Position numbers and translations under genes: made by a program. Shown here piece by piece: positions 8,608 to 17,393 of a DNA stretch of 64,000 bases. The notes below the pieces were generated by a model, which searched no databases, had not been told where the DNA came from, and was given only the letters and a program-made list of their open reading frames with translations. Numbering within the stretch: the first letter of the stretch is position 1; every line of letters starts with the position of its first letter. The stretch comes from Acetobacterium sp. KB-1 (lineage in GTDB: Bacteria > Bacillota > Clostridia > Eubacteriales > Eubacteriaceae): contig NZ_CP030040.1 in assembly GCF_003260995.1 (NCBI RefSeq), positions 1,587,736 to 1,651,735 on the forward strand. Direction: 5' to 3'.

Positions 8608-10017
8608 TTATTTAATCGTAAATCCTCCTACTAATACACATCTTCTTTTACGAGTAAATGTCTTAGCAGATGTCAGGCCTTCACCAGTAGGACCGGCAAT
8701 GGTAAAGGTTGTATAACCTTCTCCGCCAACGCCGATACCAGCGTATGAAGGACCATTTTTAACAAAAATAGTGGTTTGCACTCTTTTTGCCATTTCAGTT
8801 AAGTTATTGATATTTGTTGAATGCATAATCGCGGTATGTCGGTTGCCATGCTCAAGGGTTACTGCCAAATCAATTCCTTCGGCAATATTTTTAACGCGAA
8901 CAATTGGTAGGATTGGCATCATCAATTCTTCAACTGCAAAGATATGATCTTTAGCTGTTTCCATAATGATTACCCGAACCGAATCATCGACTTCAATCCC
9001 AATTCCTTTTAGAATCACTTTGGCACTTCTGCCCACATAATCGCGGCTTAAACGACCACCGGGAATAACCAGTTCTTCTAATTCGGCAATTTTTTTGGCA
9101 TCTTTCAGTTCGTAAGCACCATTTTTTTTCATGTTAAAAATCAGATAATCCGCCACCTGTTCAACAACAACCACTTCCTTTTCAGCGATACAAGGTAAGT
9201 TATTGTCAAAACAACAGCCATCAATAATATCTTTTCCAGCTTTTTCAATATCAGCCGTTTCATCAACTAATGCTGGCGGATTTCCCGCTCCGGCACCAAT
9301 TGCTTTTTTACCACTTTGCAAAACCGTTTTTACAACTCCCGGACCACCAGTTGCACAGAGCATGGTGATTTGGGGACTGCCAAACATTAAGTTCGCACTA
9401 TCAATGGTTGGTTCAGCTGTTGTGACAATCAGATTTTCTGGTCCACCAGCTTCTAAAATTGCTTTGTTAAGCAGTTTAACTGTTAAAGCGCTGGTTTTTT
9501 TAGCACTGGGATGCGGAGCAAATACAACCGTATTTCCAGCCGCCAGCATGCCAATTGAGTTACAGATAACCGTTTCACTGGGATTGGTTGATGGCGAAAC
9601 CGCACCGATCACACCAAAAGGTGATTGTTCAATCAGGGTTAAACCATCATCTCCGGTAAATGCATCTGCAACAAGATCTTCTACCCCAGGTGTTTTAACT
9701 GCGGCCAGTTCATGTTTTAAAAGCTTATGTTCGTAGTTGCCCATACCGGTTTCCTCAACCGCCATTTGACAAATCATTTCCATATTCTCTTTTTTTAGCA
9801 TTTCAGCTCGCATCGCCGCAATCAACTTACTTCGAAACGCCATCGATTGTCTCATAAATGACTTTTGCGCTTCAAAAGCAGCGTCAATGGCATTTTCCAT
9901 ATTATTAAAAACACCAAGTTCGCCATCTTTTAAAGGCTTACCACCATCAACTGCACAATCAATTTCAGCCATTACTTTTTTTACAATATATTCTATACCT
10001 GTTGTATCAATATTCAT
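8608..10017 (-). CDS. pduP: CoA-acylating propionaldehyde dehydrogenase PduP
   Basis: Converts propionaldehyde (or acetaldehyde) plus CoA and NAD+ to acyl-CoA inside the microcompartment. It has 469 residues, the usual length. The aldehyde dehydrogenase fold shows the nucleotide-binding segment SPSTNPSETVICNS and the catalytic cysteine in FDNNLPCIAEKE (near residue 274). The N-terminal 20 residues (GIEYIVKKVMAEI) form an amphipathic helix of the encapsulation-peptide type. AGGAGG lies just upstream of the ATG. Enzymes of this family feed PduL, also encoded in this operon. Confidence 0.95.
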   Translation of the reverse strand: MNIDTTGIEYIVKKVMAEIDCAVDGGKPLKDGELGVFNNMENAIDAAFEAQKSFMRQSMAFRSKLIAAMRAEMLKKENMEMICQMAVEETGMGNYEHKLLKHELAAVKTPGVEDLVADAFTGDDGLTLIEQSPFGVIGAVSPSTNPSETVICNSIGMLAAGNTVVFAPHPSAKKTSALTVKLLNKAILEAGGPENLIVTTAEPTIDSANLMFGSPQITMLCATGGPGVVKTVLQSGKKAIGAGAGNPPALVDETADIEKAGKDIIDGCCFDNNLPCIAEKEVVVVEQVADYLIFNMKKNGAYELKDAKKIAELEELVIPGGRLSRDYVGRSAKVILKGIGIEVDDSVRVIIMETAKDHIFAVEELMMPILPIVRVKNIAEGIDLAVTLEHGNRHTAIMHSTNINNLTEMAKRVQTTIFVKNGPSYAGIGVGGEGYTTFTIAGPTGEGLTSAKTFTRKRRCVLVGGFTIK

Positions 10018-10051
10018 ACAAGGTACCTCCTGGATCGTGTTATTTTTTGTC

Positions 10052-10462
10052 TTATTTTAATGCGTCTAGTCCAGCTTGAGCAACAGTCATGTCTTCTGCA
10101 ACACTGCCACCGCTCACTCCAATACCTCCGATGATCTTATCCCCTTCAAAAATAGGGAAACCACCGCCAAATACAACCATTCTACCTTTATCACAGGACG
10201 CGATTCCGAAAAGTTGTCCTGATTCTTTGGCAAGATCGGCTGCTTGATCAGTACCCATTTTAAGCGCAACGGCTGTATAAGCTTTGTTCGTTGCAATATC
10301 CATACTAGCGAGTAAAGAGTCTTCCATGCGGTTAAATAAAACCGTGTTGCCACTGGCATCACAAACTACAATCACCATTGGCACATCAATTTCGATTGCT
10401 TTTGCAGCCGCCGCTTCTGCCATTTTTTTTGCCATATCTAATAATTTTCCAGTCGTTGTCAT
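10052..10462 (-). CDS. GlcG/HbpS-family protein
   Basis: A 136-residue stand-alone GlcG/HbpS domain (PF03928 type), about 50-60% similar by eye to the C-terminal domain of the adjacent PduO. Shared segments include NKAYTA.ALKM and GRMVVFGGG.P, and both end with GGIGVSGGS. In PduO-type proteins this domain binds haem or cobalamin or helps oligomerise. The start is the ATG at 10462 with GGAGG upstream; the longer open frame would run into pduO. It looks like a tandem duplication of the PduO C-terminal half. Function within the microcompartment is unproven. Confidence 0.85.
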   Translation of the reverse strand: MTTTGKLLDMAKKMAEAAAAKAIEIDVPMVIVVCDASGNTVLFNRMEDSLLASMDIATNKAYTAVALKMGTDQAADLAKESGQLFGIASCDKGRMVVFGGGFPIFEGDKIIGGIGVSGGSVAEDMTVAQAGLDALK

Positions 10463-10490
10463 TTTTTCTTCCTCCTGATTAATTAGTATT

Positions 10491-11501
10491 CTACAAAATA
10501 GCCAAAGCACTCTTGGCAATAATCATATCTTCGTCAACGCTTCCGCCACTGACACCAATTCCGCCAATCACTTCACCATTGTGTTTTAATGGATAACCCC
10601 CGCCAAAAACAACCATGCGACCATTATTTGTCCATTGCAGACCATATAGGGAGCCATTCTCTTTTACTACATCGGCAACCTTATCGGTGGACATTTTCAG
10701 TGCATTGGCCGTATATGCCTTGTTCACTGAAATATCAATGCTAACCATTAACGCATCTTCCATGCGTTCAAAGTAGGCCAGATTACCACCGCTGTCGACA
10801 ACTGAAAAAACAATCGGCACATTGATTTCTTCTGCCTTAACTCGGGCTGCTGCCGCCATTTTTTTTGCTAACGTGAGTAATGAATAATCTTTATTACTTG
10901 CTCCACTGTTAACGCTATCCAAATCAGTCTGTTCTAACGCGTTCAGTTTTTCTTTTACCCGATCGACAATTTCTTTGACAAAACCATTAAACTCGACGGT
11001 ACGGGCTAAAACAAACAAGGTATCTGAAAGCCGATTAACAAATTTCACCAATTCCGGACGACTTTCTTCATTTTCACGATTATATTTTACAATCAATCGT
11101 TCACCTCGTCGGACAACCGTTCGAGCAACGTGAAGTGCTGCTGATGCGGGACTGGCGCCAGGGATAATGAATGCTTTTTGGGGACCAATAATCGCGAGAT
11201 ATTGTTCCATTGTACATTCCATGTAATCCACATCGGCCTGAGAAATTCTGTCTGCAAGCATCGCCTTGCCTTTTTCATCGCTGGCAAGTTCTGCGCCTAA
11301 AACAAAGATTCGTTTTTGCAAATAGTGTAATATTTCTTTGATATCATTATCTTCACAAAGTGAATAGGCTAAACCAATAGTCGAATTTGCTTCGTCCATG
11401 GTTCCATATGCATCGACACGGATATTATCCTTCGGTGTTCGACTGGATCCAAAAAGACCGGTCTCACCTTTGTCCCCGCCTCGGGTATACACATTTGGCA
11501 T
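10491..11501 (-). CDS. pduO: ATP:cob(I)alamin adenosyltransferase PduO
   Basis: Two-domain protein of 336 residues. The N-terminal adenosyltransferase domain (about 1-185) carries the ATP-binding TRGGDKGETGLFG loop, the Arg-rich RTVVRRGERL helix and NRLSDTLFVLAR. The C-terminal GlcG/HbpS domain (about 200-336) ends in GGIGVSGGSVDED. It makes adenosylcobalamin from ATP and cob(I)alamin, renewing the cofactor of PduCDE with PduS as reductase. It overlaps neither neighbour once the next start is corrected, and lies 12 bases after pduN. Confidence 0.94.
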   Translation of the reverse strand: MPNVYTRGGDKGETGLFGSSRTPKDNIRVDAYGTMDEANSTIGLAYSLCEDNDIKEILHYLQKRIFVLGAELASDEKGKAMLADRISQADVDYMECTMEQYLAIIGPQKAFIIPGASPASAALHVARTVVRRGERLIVKYNRENEESRPELVKFVNRLSDTLFVLARTVEFNGFVKEIVDRVKEKLNALEQTDLDSVNSGASNKDYSLLTLAKKMAAAARVKAEEINVPIVFSVVDSGGNLAYFERMEDALMVSIDISVNKAYTANALKMSTDKVADVVKENGSLYGLQWTNNGRMVVFGGGYPLKHNGEVIGGIGVSGGSVDEDMIIAKSALAIL

Positions 11502-11513
11502 CTCTTCACCCCG

Positions 11514-11792
11514 CTAAACAATCTGAATTTCATCAACAATGCCAACAATGGTCATATCAAGCGGAGCCATCTTGTCACCATATACATAACGGGCATTACT
11601 TCCCGATGTCACGATCACTGTTTCGCCAATACCTGCACCCACTGAATCAACGGCAATTGCTGTAGAAGAACTTGAATATTTTTCAAATTCACCATATTCG
11701 TCAATTTTTTTTATTATCAATAGTTTACACCCCACAAGATTTGGATCTTTTTGGGTTGATACTACGTTTCCGACTACTTTTGCTAACTGCAT
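11514..11792 (-). CDS. pduN: Microcompartment vertex protein PduN (EutN/CcmL family)
   Basis: Pentameric shell vertex protein, 92 residues, the standard length. It begins MQLAKVVGNVVSTQKDPNLVGCKLL and has the family's DSVGAGIGETVIVTSGS motif in the middle, ending in a short hydrophobic strand. Pentamers cap the twelve vertices of the polyhedral shell. GGTGG precedes the ATG. It lies between the flavoprotein gene and pduO. Confidence 0.94.
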   Translation of the reverse strand: MQLAKVVGNVVSTQKDPNLVGCKLLIIKKIDEYGEFEKYSSSSTAIAVDSVGAGIGETVIVTSGSNARYVYGDKMAPLDMTIVGIVDEIQIV

Positions 11793-11809
11793 ATATTCAC
11801 CACCCTTAC

Positions 11810-12649
11810 TTAAATCCTGATAATCTGGAGCCCAAATTCCTTTGCGGCATCCGCAGCATACCCCGTTATAATTGACCCCGATGGTATTTTAATCACATCC
11901 GATTCCCTGGCTTTTAAAATATCGACCCGTGAAATGACATTTTTATCAATCACGCATTCGCTACTCTTGCCCAGCAAGATCTGATTAACCACCGTTTCTT
12001 TGCTAACAGGCCGCGCTGTCTTTTCAACGATTAAATCATTTGCTTCTGTGGGGGTTCCACCAACACAAGTCGCATACAAGTCTTTACCACTTACTAATTT
12101 CATTCCAAAATCCCGCAGTGTTTTGATGTTATTATTCAACATTTCGCGGTATTTTGGAGACGATTTTCCCATTCCGAGAGTTGCTCTCTGGGGATCATCC
12201 GGATCGCACGCATTGATCGCTGCAACGACCGGTGTTCCAGCCATAAATCCGTGATTTACAAGGGATAAAAGCACCGTATCGGTTATTCCCACAGCCAGTT
12301 TGGCTGCTGTATTCACGCTCATGGTAGCCATTACAAATAGATCTGCCGATCCGTAAAGCTCTTTTTGGCTTTTGATGTTCCCACTGTGATAAATCACATC
12401 AAGACTTAATTCTTTTTGAATAGCTAAAGGGTCTAACACCTTCATACCATCATCAGAAAGAACAACTTTTAATTGCCAACCATCTTTTTGTAATTTCAAC
12501 AGTGAATCCATCGACTCGTCAAAACCAATCGTAGCTCCCGTAAAGAAAACAACTGCTTTTTTGGGTTGATTTTTTATTCGCCTGACAACCTCGTCAACAA
12601 TTTTTTGAATAAGTATATCCAACAAACCGCTTTCGAGCATTTTCTCCAT
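11810..12649 (-). CDS. Microcompartment-associated flavoprotein
   Basis: About 279 residues, resembling the flavoprotein gene seen in propanediol operons of Firmicutes such as Listeria. Residues about 30-150 look like a phosphopantothenoylcysteine-decarboxylase/flavoprotein fold: FFTGATIGFDES (loop after the first strand), ATMSVNTAAKLAVGITDT and the VVAAINACDPDDPQ segment. The first 25 residues (LLDILIQKIVDEVVRRIKN) are an amphipathic helix like those that target PduD, PduE and PduP to the lumen. The start is uncertain among a TTG at 12655, an ATG at 12649 and an ATG at 12640. The reaction is unknown; cofactor handling is one possibility. Confidence 0.8.
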   Translation of the reverse strand: MEKMLESGLLDILIQKIVDEVVRRIKNQPKKAVVFFTGATIGFDESMDSLLKLQKDGWQLKVVLSDDGMKVLDPLAIQKELSLDVIYHSGNIKSQKELYGSADLFVMATMSVNTAAKLAVGITDTVLLSLVNHGFMAGTPVVAAINACDPDDPQRATLGMGKSSPKYREMLNNNIKTLRDFGMKLVSGKDLYATCVGGTPTEANDLIVEKTARPVSKETVVNQILLGKSSECVIDKNVISRVDILKARESDVIKIPSGSIITGYAADAAKEFGLQIIRI

Positions 12650-12673
12650 GTCCAAATTCTATCACCACATTTC

Positions 12674-13498
12674 TTACCTTTGACAATTAAAGGCGATCCC
12701 TAAGGGTGTTACCAATAATGGTTCTACTGGTTTAATGGTTTTGATACCTGTTTCATCTTCAAATATTTTTTCAAAATTATCAAAAACACAAGCCCCACCA
12801 ACCACATAAATAACATCTACATCATACCCGACCACAAATCGATTGACGATCGACGCCATCTTTTGAACAACGGGTTTAATAATTGGAAATATTTTGTTTT
12901 GTGATTCGTTCTTTTTTAGTTCCTCTGCCTCTTCAAAGCTGATGTGATGAAAACCTGCCAGTACCAGACTCATATGTGTTCCTCCGGTCGCTTCATCGGC
13001 TGTGAAAATAACTTCACCATCTTTGAGAATACTGATTCCCGTGGTTCCGCCACCAACATCCACTACCGCTCCATTTTGGATACCAAGAACGGTGGCTGCT
13101 GCGGTTGGTTCATCAACGACATTTGTAACCACAAAATCGGCTGAATCGACCACGTTGGAGATAATTTTAGTATTCCCGGCCAAGATACCAGGAGGAATGG
13201 CTGTGGCTGCTTTGGCATATGTTAAGTCAATGCCTAAAATTGCTTCAACCTCACCTTTAAGTTTTCGTACAATTTGACTCGCTCCGAGATAGTCAACGAC
13301 AATTCCGTCGCGAACCACTGACGCGCCTTGAGTCGCTCCGGCAATGGGACGATTGTTCTCATCAACCACAGCGATGACAATATTTGCAGTACCGAGATCG
13401 ACACCAACTTTTAATTCGCCCGTGTAGGCATTGGCTTTTTTCCCCCGAATTAATTCTGCAAATTCCAATATTGCGTCGTTACCAGATTTCCAATCCAT
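12674..13498 (-). CDS. eutJ: EutJ-type actin/Hsp70-like protein
   Basis: Chaperone-like ATPase of the EutJ family, 274 residues. The actin/Hsp70 fold shows phosphate 1 KVGVDLGTANIVIAVVDE, phosphate 2 GAVVDVGGGTTGISIL and an adenosine motif IYVVGGACVFDNF. Family members sit in ethanolamine and propanediol operons and are presumed to help assemble or reactivate enzymes, but no activity is firmly established. AGGTG precedes the ATG. It follows pduL by only 4 bases. Confidence 0.88.
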   Translation of the reverse strand: MDWKSGNDAILEFAELIRGKKANAYTGELKVGVDLGTANIVIAVVDENNRPIAGATQGASVVRDGIVVDYLGASQIVRKLKGEVEAILGIDLTYAKAATAIPPGILAGNTKIISNVVDSADFVVTNVVDEPTAAATVLGIQNGAVVDVGGGTTGISILKDGEVIFTADEATGGTHMSLVLAGFHHISFEEAEELKKNESQNKIFPIIKPVVQKMASIVNRFVVGYDVDVIYVVGGACVFDNFEKIFEDETGIKTIKPVEPLLVTPLGIAFNCQR

Positions 13499-13502
13499 TA
13501 TT

Positions 13503-14156
13503 TCACCTGTTTGGGATTATTTTTAAATAATCATTGTTACTTAGTCCTGCTGCGTTTGCTTCATCGGTATCTAAATGCATTTCGTAATCAAATTTATCGG
13601 ATACTCGGGCCAACACATTACAGAAAACAGTTTTCCGAATTCCGCTTGTTTCAACGCAAACCCAGTCTTTATCCTTAATGCCAAGTTTTTTAGCGACCTC
13701 AGTCGGCATATGAATGTGCCTTAGTGCAACAATCACGCCGTGACTAAGGGTAACCGAACCGCATGGTCCTTCAAGTGTAATTCCCGGTGTCCCTTCAAGT
13801 TTCCCTGACTCACAAACTGGAGCTTTAATGCCTAAGGTTCTGGCATCCGTTAAAGATACTTCAATTTGACTTTCCGGTCTGGCAGGTCCTAAAATACGAA
13901 CCGTGTCAAAGCTGCCCTTCGGCCCTATTACCTTAACGGTTTCTTTTGCGGCATATTGTCCGGGCTGTTTTAAGTCTTTCATATTGGTCAGTTCATAACC
14001 TTTGCCAAAAAGTGTTTCAATATCTTCCTGGGAAAGATGAATGTGTTTGTTAGAAATTCCTAAAACAACACGATTCGGAGTGTCTTTTTCTTCCATCAAT
14101 TTCTTAACCGTATTGATTACGATTTGTTCAATGACTTTTTTTTCGTCTGCATTCAT
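13503..14156 (-). CDS. pduL: Phosphate propanoyltransferase PduL
   Basis: Converts propionyl-CoA and phosphate to propionyl-phosphate and CoA, recycling CoA in the lumen. About 217 residues with two PTAC beta-barrel halves. The zinc-ligand histidines are visible in SNKHIHLS and LRHIHMP. The N-terminal helix EQIVINTVKKLMEE matches an encapsulation peptide. I chose the ATG at 14156 with AAAGG 8 bases upstream over a GTG three codons earlier. The matching kinase (pduW) is absent from this operon, so the acyl-phosphate is probably used by a housekeeping acetate or propionate kinase. Confidence 0.94.
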   Translation of the reverse strand: MNADEKKVIEQIVINTVKKLMEEKDTPNRVVLGISNKHIHLSQEDIETLFGKGYELTNMKDLKQPGQYAAKETVKVIGPKGSFDTVRILGPARPESQIEVSLTDARTLGIKAPVCESGKLEGTPGITLEGPCGSVTLSHGVIVALRHIHMPTEVAKKLGIKDKDWVCVETSGIRKTVFCNVLARVSDKFDYEMHLDTDEANAAGLSNNDYLKIIPNR

Positions 14157-14216
14157 AGTTAACACCTTTTCTTCAAAAGATCATTTTTGTCTGAATCATT
14201 CAACAGATTTAAGTGA

Positions 14217-14633
14217 TTATTCTTCTGTATTTTCTTCTGCTGTTTCTTCATTTTCTTCTGCTGTTTCTGCTGTTTCTGTATTTTCTTCTATAGTGACGGC
14301 TTTCGTGACAACTTCAGCTTCTGGTTCGACTGGTGGTGTAAACCCGACTGTTTGATTATTGTAAATTAATTTCTCAATTCCTTCACTGGGTCTGGCGATC
14401 ACTTTGGTTGCCCAAACGCCCCGGCCTTTAGCACAAGCAGCCGTAGCCGCATCAACTGCCGCTTTAACAGCACCGATATCGCCTGCTACTTTAATGGTCG
14501 ACATCCCGTCGCCCTTACACGCTTCGTAACCAATCAGTCTTACATTTGCTGACTTGACTGCCGCATCGGCCGCTTCAATCGCTGTGGCCAACCCAATAGC
14601 TTCTATTAGGCCAACGGCCTCTCTTCTATTCAA
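14217..14633 (-). CDS. pduK: BMC shell protein with acidic C-terminal tail (PduK position)
   Basis: A single BMC domain (about residues 5-90, with EAADAAVKSANVRLIGYE and [13 protein letters not shown]) followed by a 45-residue tail very rich in Glu and Thr (ENTETAETAEENEETAEE). It occupies the place of pduK. Enteric PduK has a cysteine-bearing tail that may bind metal; here the tail has no cysteine, so the symbol reflects position only. The start is a TTG at 14633 with AGGAGG 7 bases before it. The tail would probably line one face of the shell and add negative charge. Confidence 0.85.
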   Translation of the reverse strand: MNRREAVGLIEAIGLATAIEAADAAVKSANVRLIGYEACKGDGMSTIKVAGDIGAVKAAVDAATAACAKGRGVWATKVIARPSEGIEKLIYNNQTVGFTPPVEPEAEVVTKAVTIEENTETAETAEENEETAEENTEE

Positions 14634-14645
14634 ATTAACCCCTCC

Positions 14646-15020
14646 TTACGACAGTTCCGTATTATCAAGATTCTTAAAGGGCATTCTTTTCACCAGCCTG
14701 GCAGCGTTGCTTCCGATTGCTCGTAGCGTTGCCTCATCGCTGTAAGCTGGAATTTTAAAAATTGGATGATCCTCTTTTAATTTTATATAATGGAGTACCA
14801 CTTCATTTTCCGTAATTCCAATTCCCACGCCAAGGTGGGATAGTTCCGCGCCTCGAAAAGCGAGTTCCACCGGATTGGTTTCTTCCAGTTCTTCGATAGA
14901 AAACGGAATGCCTTCTTCTTCGATTCCGTGTAATACTTCATCAACGACCTTTTGATACGTTATATTTTTGCCATGGACAACTTTTATTTCTGGTTTTGGA
15001 GCATCAAAATCCATTCGCAT
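14646..15020 (-). CDS. pduH: Diol dehydratase reactivase small subunit PduH
   Basis: Small subunit of the factor that swaps damaged cobalamin out of diol dehydratase, 124 residues. It has the family's AFRGAELSHLGVGIGITENEVVLHY segment, which is also related to dehydratase medium subunits. It follows pduG with 2 bases between them, and ATG at 15020 has GAGGGTG upstream. It acts with the ATPase PduG in the cytoplasm or lumen. Confidence 0.93.
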   Translation of the reverse strand: MRMDFDAPKPEIKVVHGKNITYQKVVDEVLHGIEEEGIPFSIEELEETNPVELAFRGAELSHLGVGIGITENEVVLHYIKLKEDHPIFKIPAYSDEATLRAIGSNAARLVKRMPFKNLDNTELS

Positions 15021-15022
15021 CT

Positions 15023-16837
15023 TTATTCACCCTCTTCGTAAGCAAGTACGAGACCAGTGGCTACTGCGTTACGTGGACCCTCAACCCCTCTAATATTGGC
15101 CCGTCCTGAAACAATGCTATACTTGGATAAGGCGTCCGTTACTAATTGCGGAATCTCAAAATCGAGGGCTGATCCGCCAACTAAGGTAACAAATTCAATA
15201 TCCCGACAGTTTCCGGTCGGGCTGACACGTTCTAATGAACGAATCGCATTTACAACAAATACTTTTGTTTTCGCTTCTCGACGTATTGCTCGAATACGTT
15301 CTAGTGAATAATTACCCGGCATGGGTATCATTCCATTTGGTGTCAAAATGACAACCCGTGCAAAAGTTCTGGGATCAAGTGGCTTGTCAAAAAATTGAAC
15401 GGTTCCATCTTCATGACGAATATGGAATAAACTTTCAACCTTAGCTAACGGATATTTTTTAATATCTTCCGCCAGAGCCATGTTGTCATATCCTAATTCA
15501 GATGCGATGAGCAGGGTGACCATGTTTCCGGCACCTGCTAAATGGATGGACTTAATTTCACCTGCCCTGTTAATAATCGCTGCGTCTGTCGATCCTGCGC
15601 CCATATCGATAATCGCTAAAGGCTTATTACTACCAGGTGTTGTTAACGCACCACGGATCGCCATATCGGCTTCAACTCCGCCCACTTCAACTTTTACACC
15701 CAGTTCAGCTTCCAATTCATGGGCAATCATATTCATCTGCAATTTATCAGCCTTAACCATGGCGGCAATACCAACGGCATTCTCCATGGAAAATTCTTCC
15801 GCAATCCCACCTTTGACTGTTTGAGGAACGAAAGTATCGACGGCTAATAAATCTTGAATTTTAATTGCACTTGGCAGTTGATCTGTCAGGTTTGACATGA
15901 CCTGTCTCACCTTTTCAAGCATTCCACCGGCATTGGTGCCAGCTTCTCCTTTAATATCTTCTACCGGAGCTACAGAACGTATTGCTTCCATAATTTTTTC
16001 AGCACCATCATCCACATTAACCTGAGCTTTTTTGTTTGTGCCCTGAATAATGATTTGGCCAGCCGGGATTTTTCTTTCTTTGACATCCCCTGCCGGCGTT
16101 TTGATAACAACTGCTGAACGATTTCCGATGAGGGCTCGTGAAACAGGCACAACCTGTTTTGTCTCGTCGGATGTTAAATCAAATACGGTTGCAATACCGT
16201 ATGGGTTTGATAGCTGTTCAACTACCGAACCTGGTGCGGCAACCTCAATGGCAGCACGCATGTTTCTTGGCACCTTATCAATCAGCGAAACTTCATCAAC
16301 AATCGGAATTTTTTTGACAAGTCGGTTATTAATTAAAACGCCATCATCACGTTGGACAATGGCACCATTAATAAATATGCCGTTATTAACAGCATGGTTA
16401 ATAATTCGAGAGGAATCATCAAAATCCACTTCTCTTGGAATAACAACGATAACTGACTCGCCTTTATCACAATCATTAACTTCTCTTATGTCTACGGTCA
16501 CACCCACACCGATCCCCAATCCCCCTGGTGTCGAGGGATTGTGACCGATCATGGTTGATTCCGTAATAATTGTTTCCGTAATTGTTTCCATCGCTACATC
16601 CCCAATAACGGGAGCAGCTTCATTGATCCGGATTAAATCAACATTTTCTACGGTTAAACCAGCTTTTTCAAGGGCTTGTTTGAGAGAGGCGAAAACTCCA
16701 TGAATATTTTGACGGGTTCCCTTCATCCCAGTGGTATCAACAATACCGCTACAAAGAAATTCAGGCTTTCCATCTACATATCGGGCAAGAGCTGTTTCAG
16801 TACTTGCGTTTCCAATATCTATTCCTGCAATAATCAT
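15023..16837 (-). CDS. pduG: Diol dehydratase reactivase large subunit PduG
   Basis: ATP-driven reactivating factor, 604 residues, close to the 610 usual for PduG/DdrA. It opens with the actin-like motif IIAGIDIGNASTETALARY. Later motifs include PLAIIDMGAGSTDAAIINR (phosphate 2) and VTLVGGSALDFEIP (adenosine loop). It releases inactivated cobalamin from PduCDE, after which PduS and PduO renew it. GGGAGG lies upstream of the ATG. It is 37 bases after pduE. Confidence 0.96.
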   Translation of the reverse strand: MIIAGIDIGNASTETALARYVDGKPEFLCSGIVDTTGMKGTRQNIHGVFASLKQALEKAGLTVENVDLIRINEAAPVIGDVAMETITETIITESTMIGHNPSTPGGLGIGVGVTVDIREVNDCDKGESVIVVIPREVDFDDSSRIINHAVNNGIFINGAIVQRDDGVLINNRLVKKIPIVDEVSLIDKVPRNMRAAIEVAAPGSVVEQLSNPYGIATVFDLTSDETKQVVPVSRALIGNRSAVVIKTPAGDVKERKIPAGQIIIQGTNKKAQVNVDDGAEKIMEAIRSVAPVEDIKGEAGTNAGGMLEKVRQVMSNLTDQLPSAIKIQDLLAVDTFVPQTVKGGIAEEFSMENAVGIAAMVKADKLQMNMIAHELEAELGVKVEVGGVEADMAIRGALTTPGSNKPLAIIDMGAGSTDAAIINRAGEIKSIHLAGAGNMVTLLIASELGYDNMALAEDIKKYPLAKVESLFHIRHEDGTVQFFDKPLDPRTFARVVILTPNGMIPMPGNYSLERIRAIRREAKTKVFVVNAIRSLERVSPTGNCRDIEFVTLVGGSALDFEIPQLVTDALSKYSIVSGRANIRGVEGPRNAVATGLVLAYEEGE

Positions 16838-16874
16838 ATGTTAGTCCTCCCAACACTTCCTATTTATGCTAATT

Positions 16875-17378
16875 CTATAAGAATTCTTTTGATCGTTTTC
16901 GGTTATAGTATACTTCAGCAGCTTCAGCTACTAAAGAAGCGGAAATTGGAGCATTGAACTGGTTTTTAAGTTCAGCAGCAATCGCCAGTAATTCTTCTTT
17001 AGTCGATTTGTATGGACGCAGGGCATTGTAGATTTCTAATAAACGAGCATCTGGAACAGCAATTAGTTCAGCCGCTCTTCTTAGATTTCTGGCAAATGCA
17101 TCACGTTTTACAGATTCAGCAACCTGAGCTTGAAGTTCAAGGGTTTCTGGTCTGATTCGTAAATCTTCTGGTGTTAATTCCCCAGCTAATAATTTATCTA
17201 AGGTTAATTCTTTGTAAGCTTTACCAGTAGCGGATTTAATCAACTCTGGTCTTTTATCACCGATAGGGTAATCAGCTTTTGAAACAGTTCCGCAAGATTC
17301 TGTAGCAGGAGCTGCAGCGGTACTCATAGAACTCATAACTTGTTTAACGATTTGTTCCAACATTTGTTCTTGTGTCAT
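16875..17378 (-). CDS. pduE: Diol dehydratase small subunit PduE
   Basis: Small (gamma) subunit of the adenosylcobalamin-dependent propanediol dehydratase, 167 residues. The conserved block DYPIGDKRPELIKSATGK is present, followed by LRIRPETLELQAQVAE. The N-terminal TQEQMLEQIVKQVMSSM helix fits an encapsulation peptide. The ATG at 17378 follows GGAGGTGA by 5 bases, which decides this start over a GTG five codons earlier. Confidence 0.95.
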   Translation of the reverse strand: MTQEQMLEQIVKQVMSSMSTAAAPATESCGTVSKADYPIGDKRPELIKSATGKAYKELTLDKLLAGELTPEDLRIRPETLELQAQVAESVKRDAFARNLRRAAELIAVPDARLLEIYNALRPYKSTKEELLAIAAELKNQFNAPISASLVAEAAEVYYNRKRSKEFL

Positions 17379-17393
17379 TCTGGTCACCTCCAC

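Noticed and set aside
9203-9736. 177-residue plus-strand open frame inside pduP
   Set aside because: Antisense shadow of the aldehyde dehydrogenase; residue composition reflects the complementary codons.
16050-16544. 164-residue plus-strand open frame inside pduG
   Set aside because: Antisense to a well conserved gene; no ribosome site.
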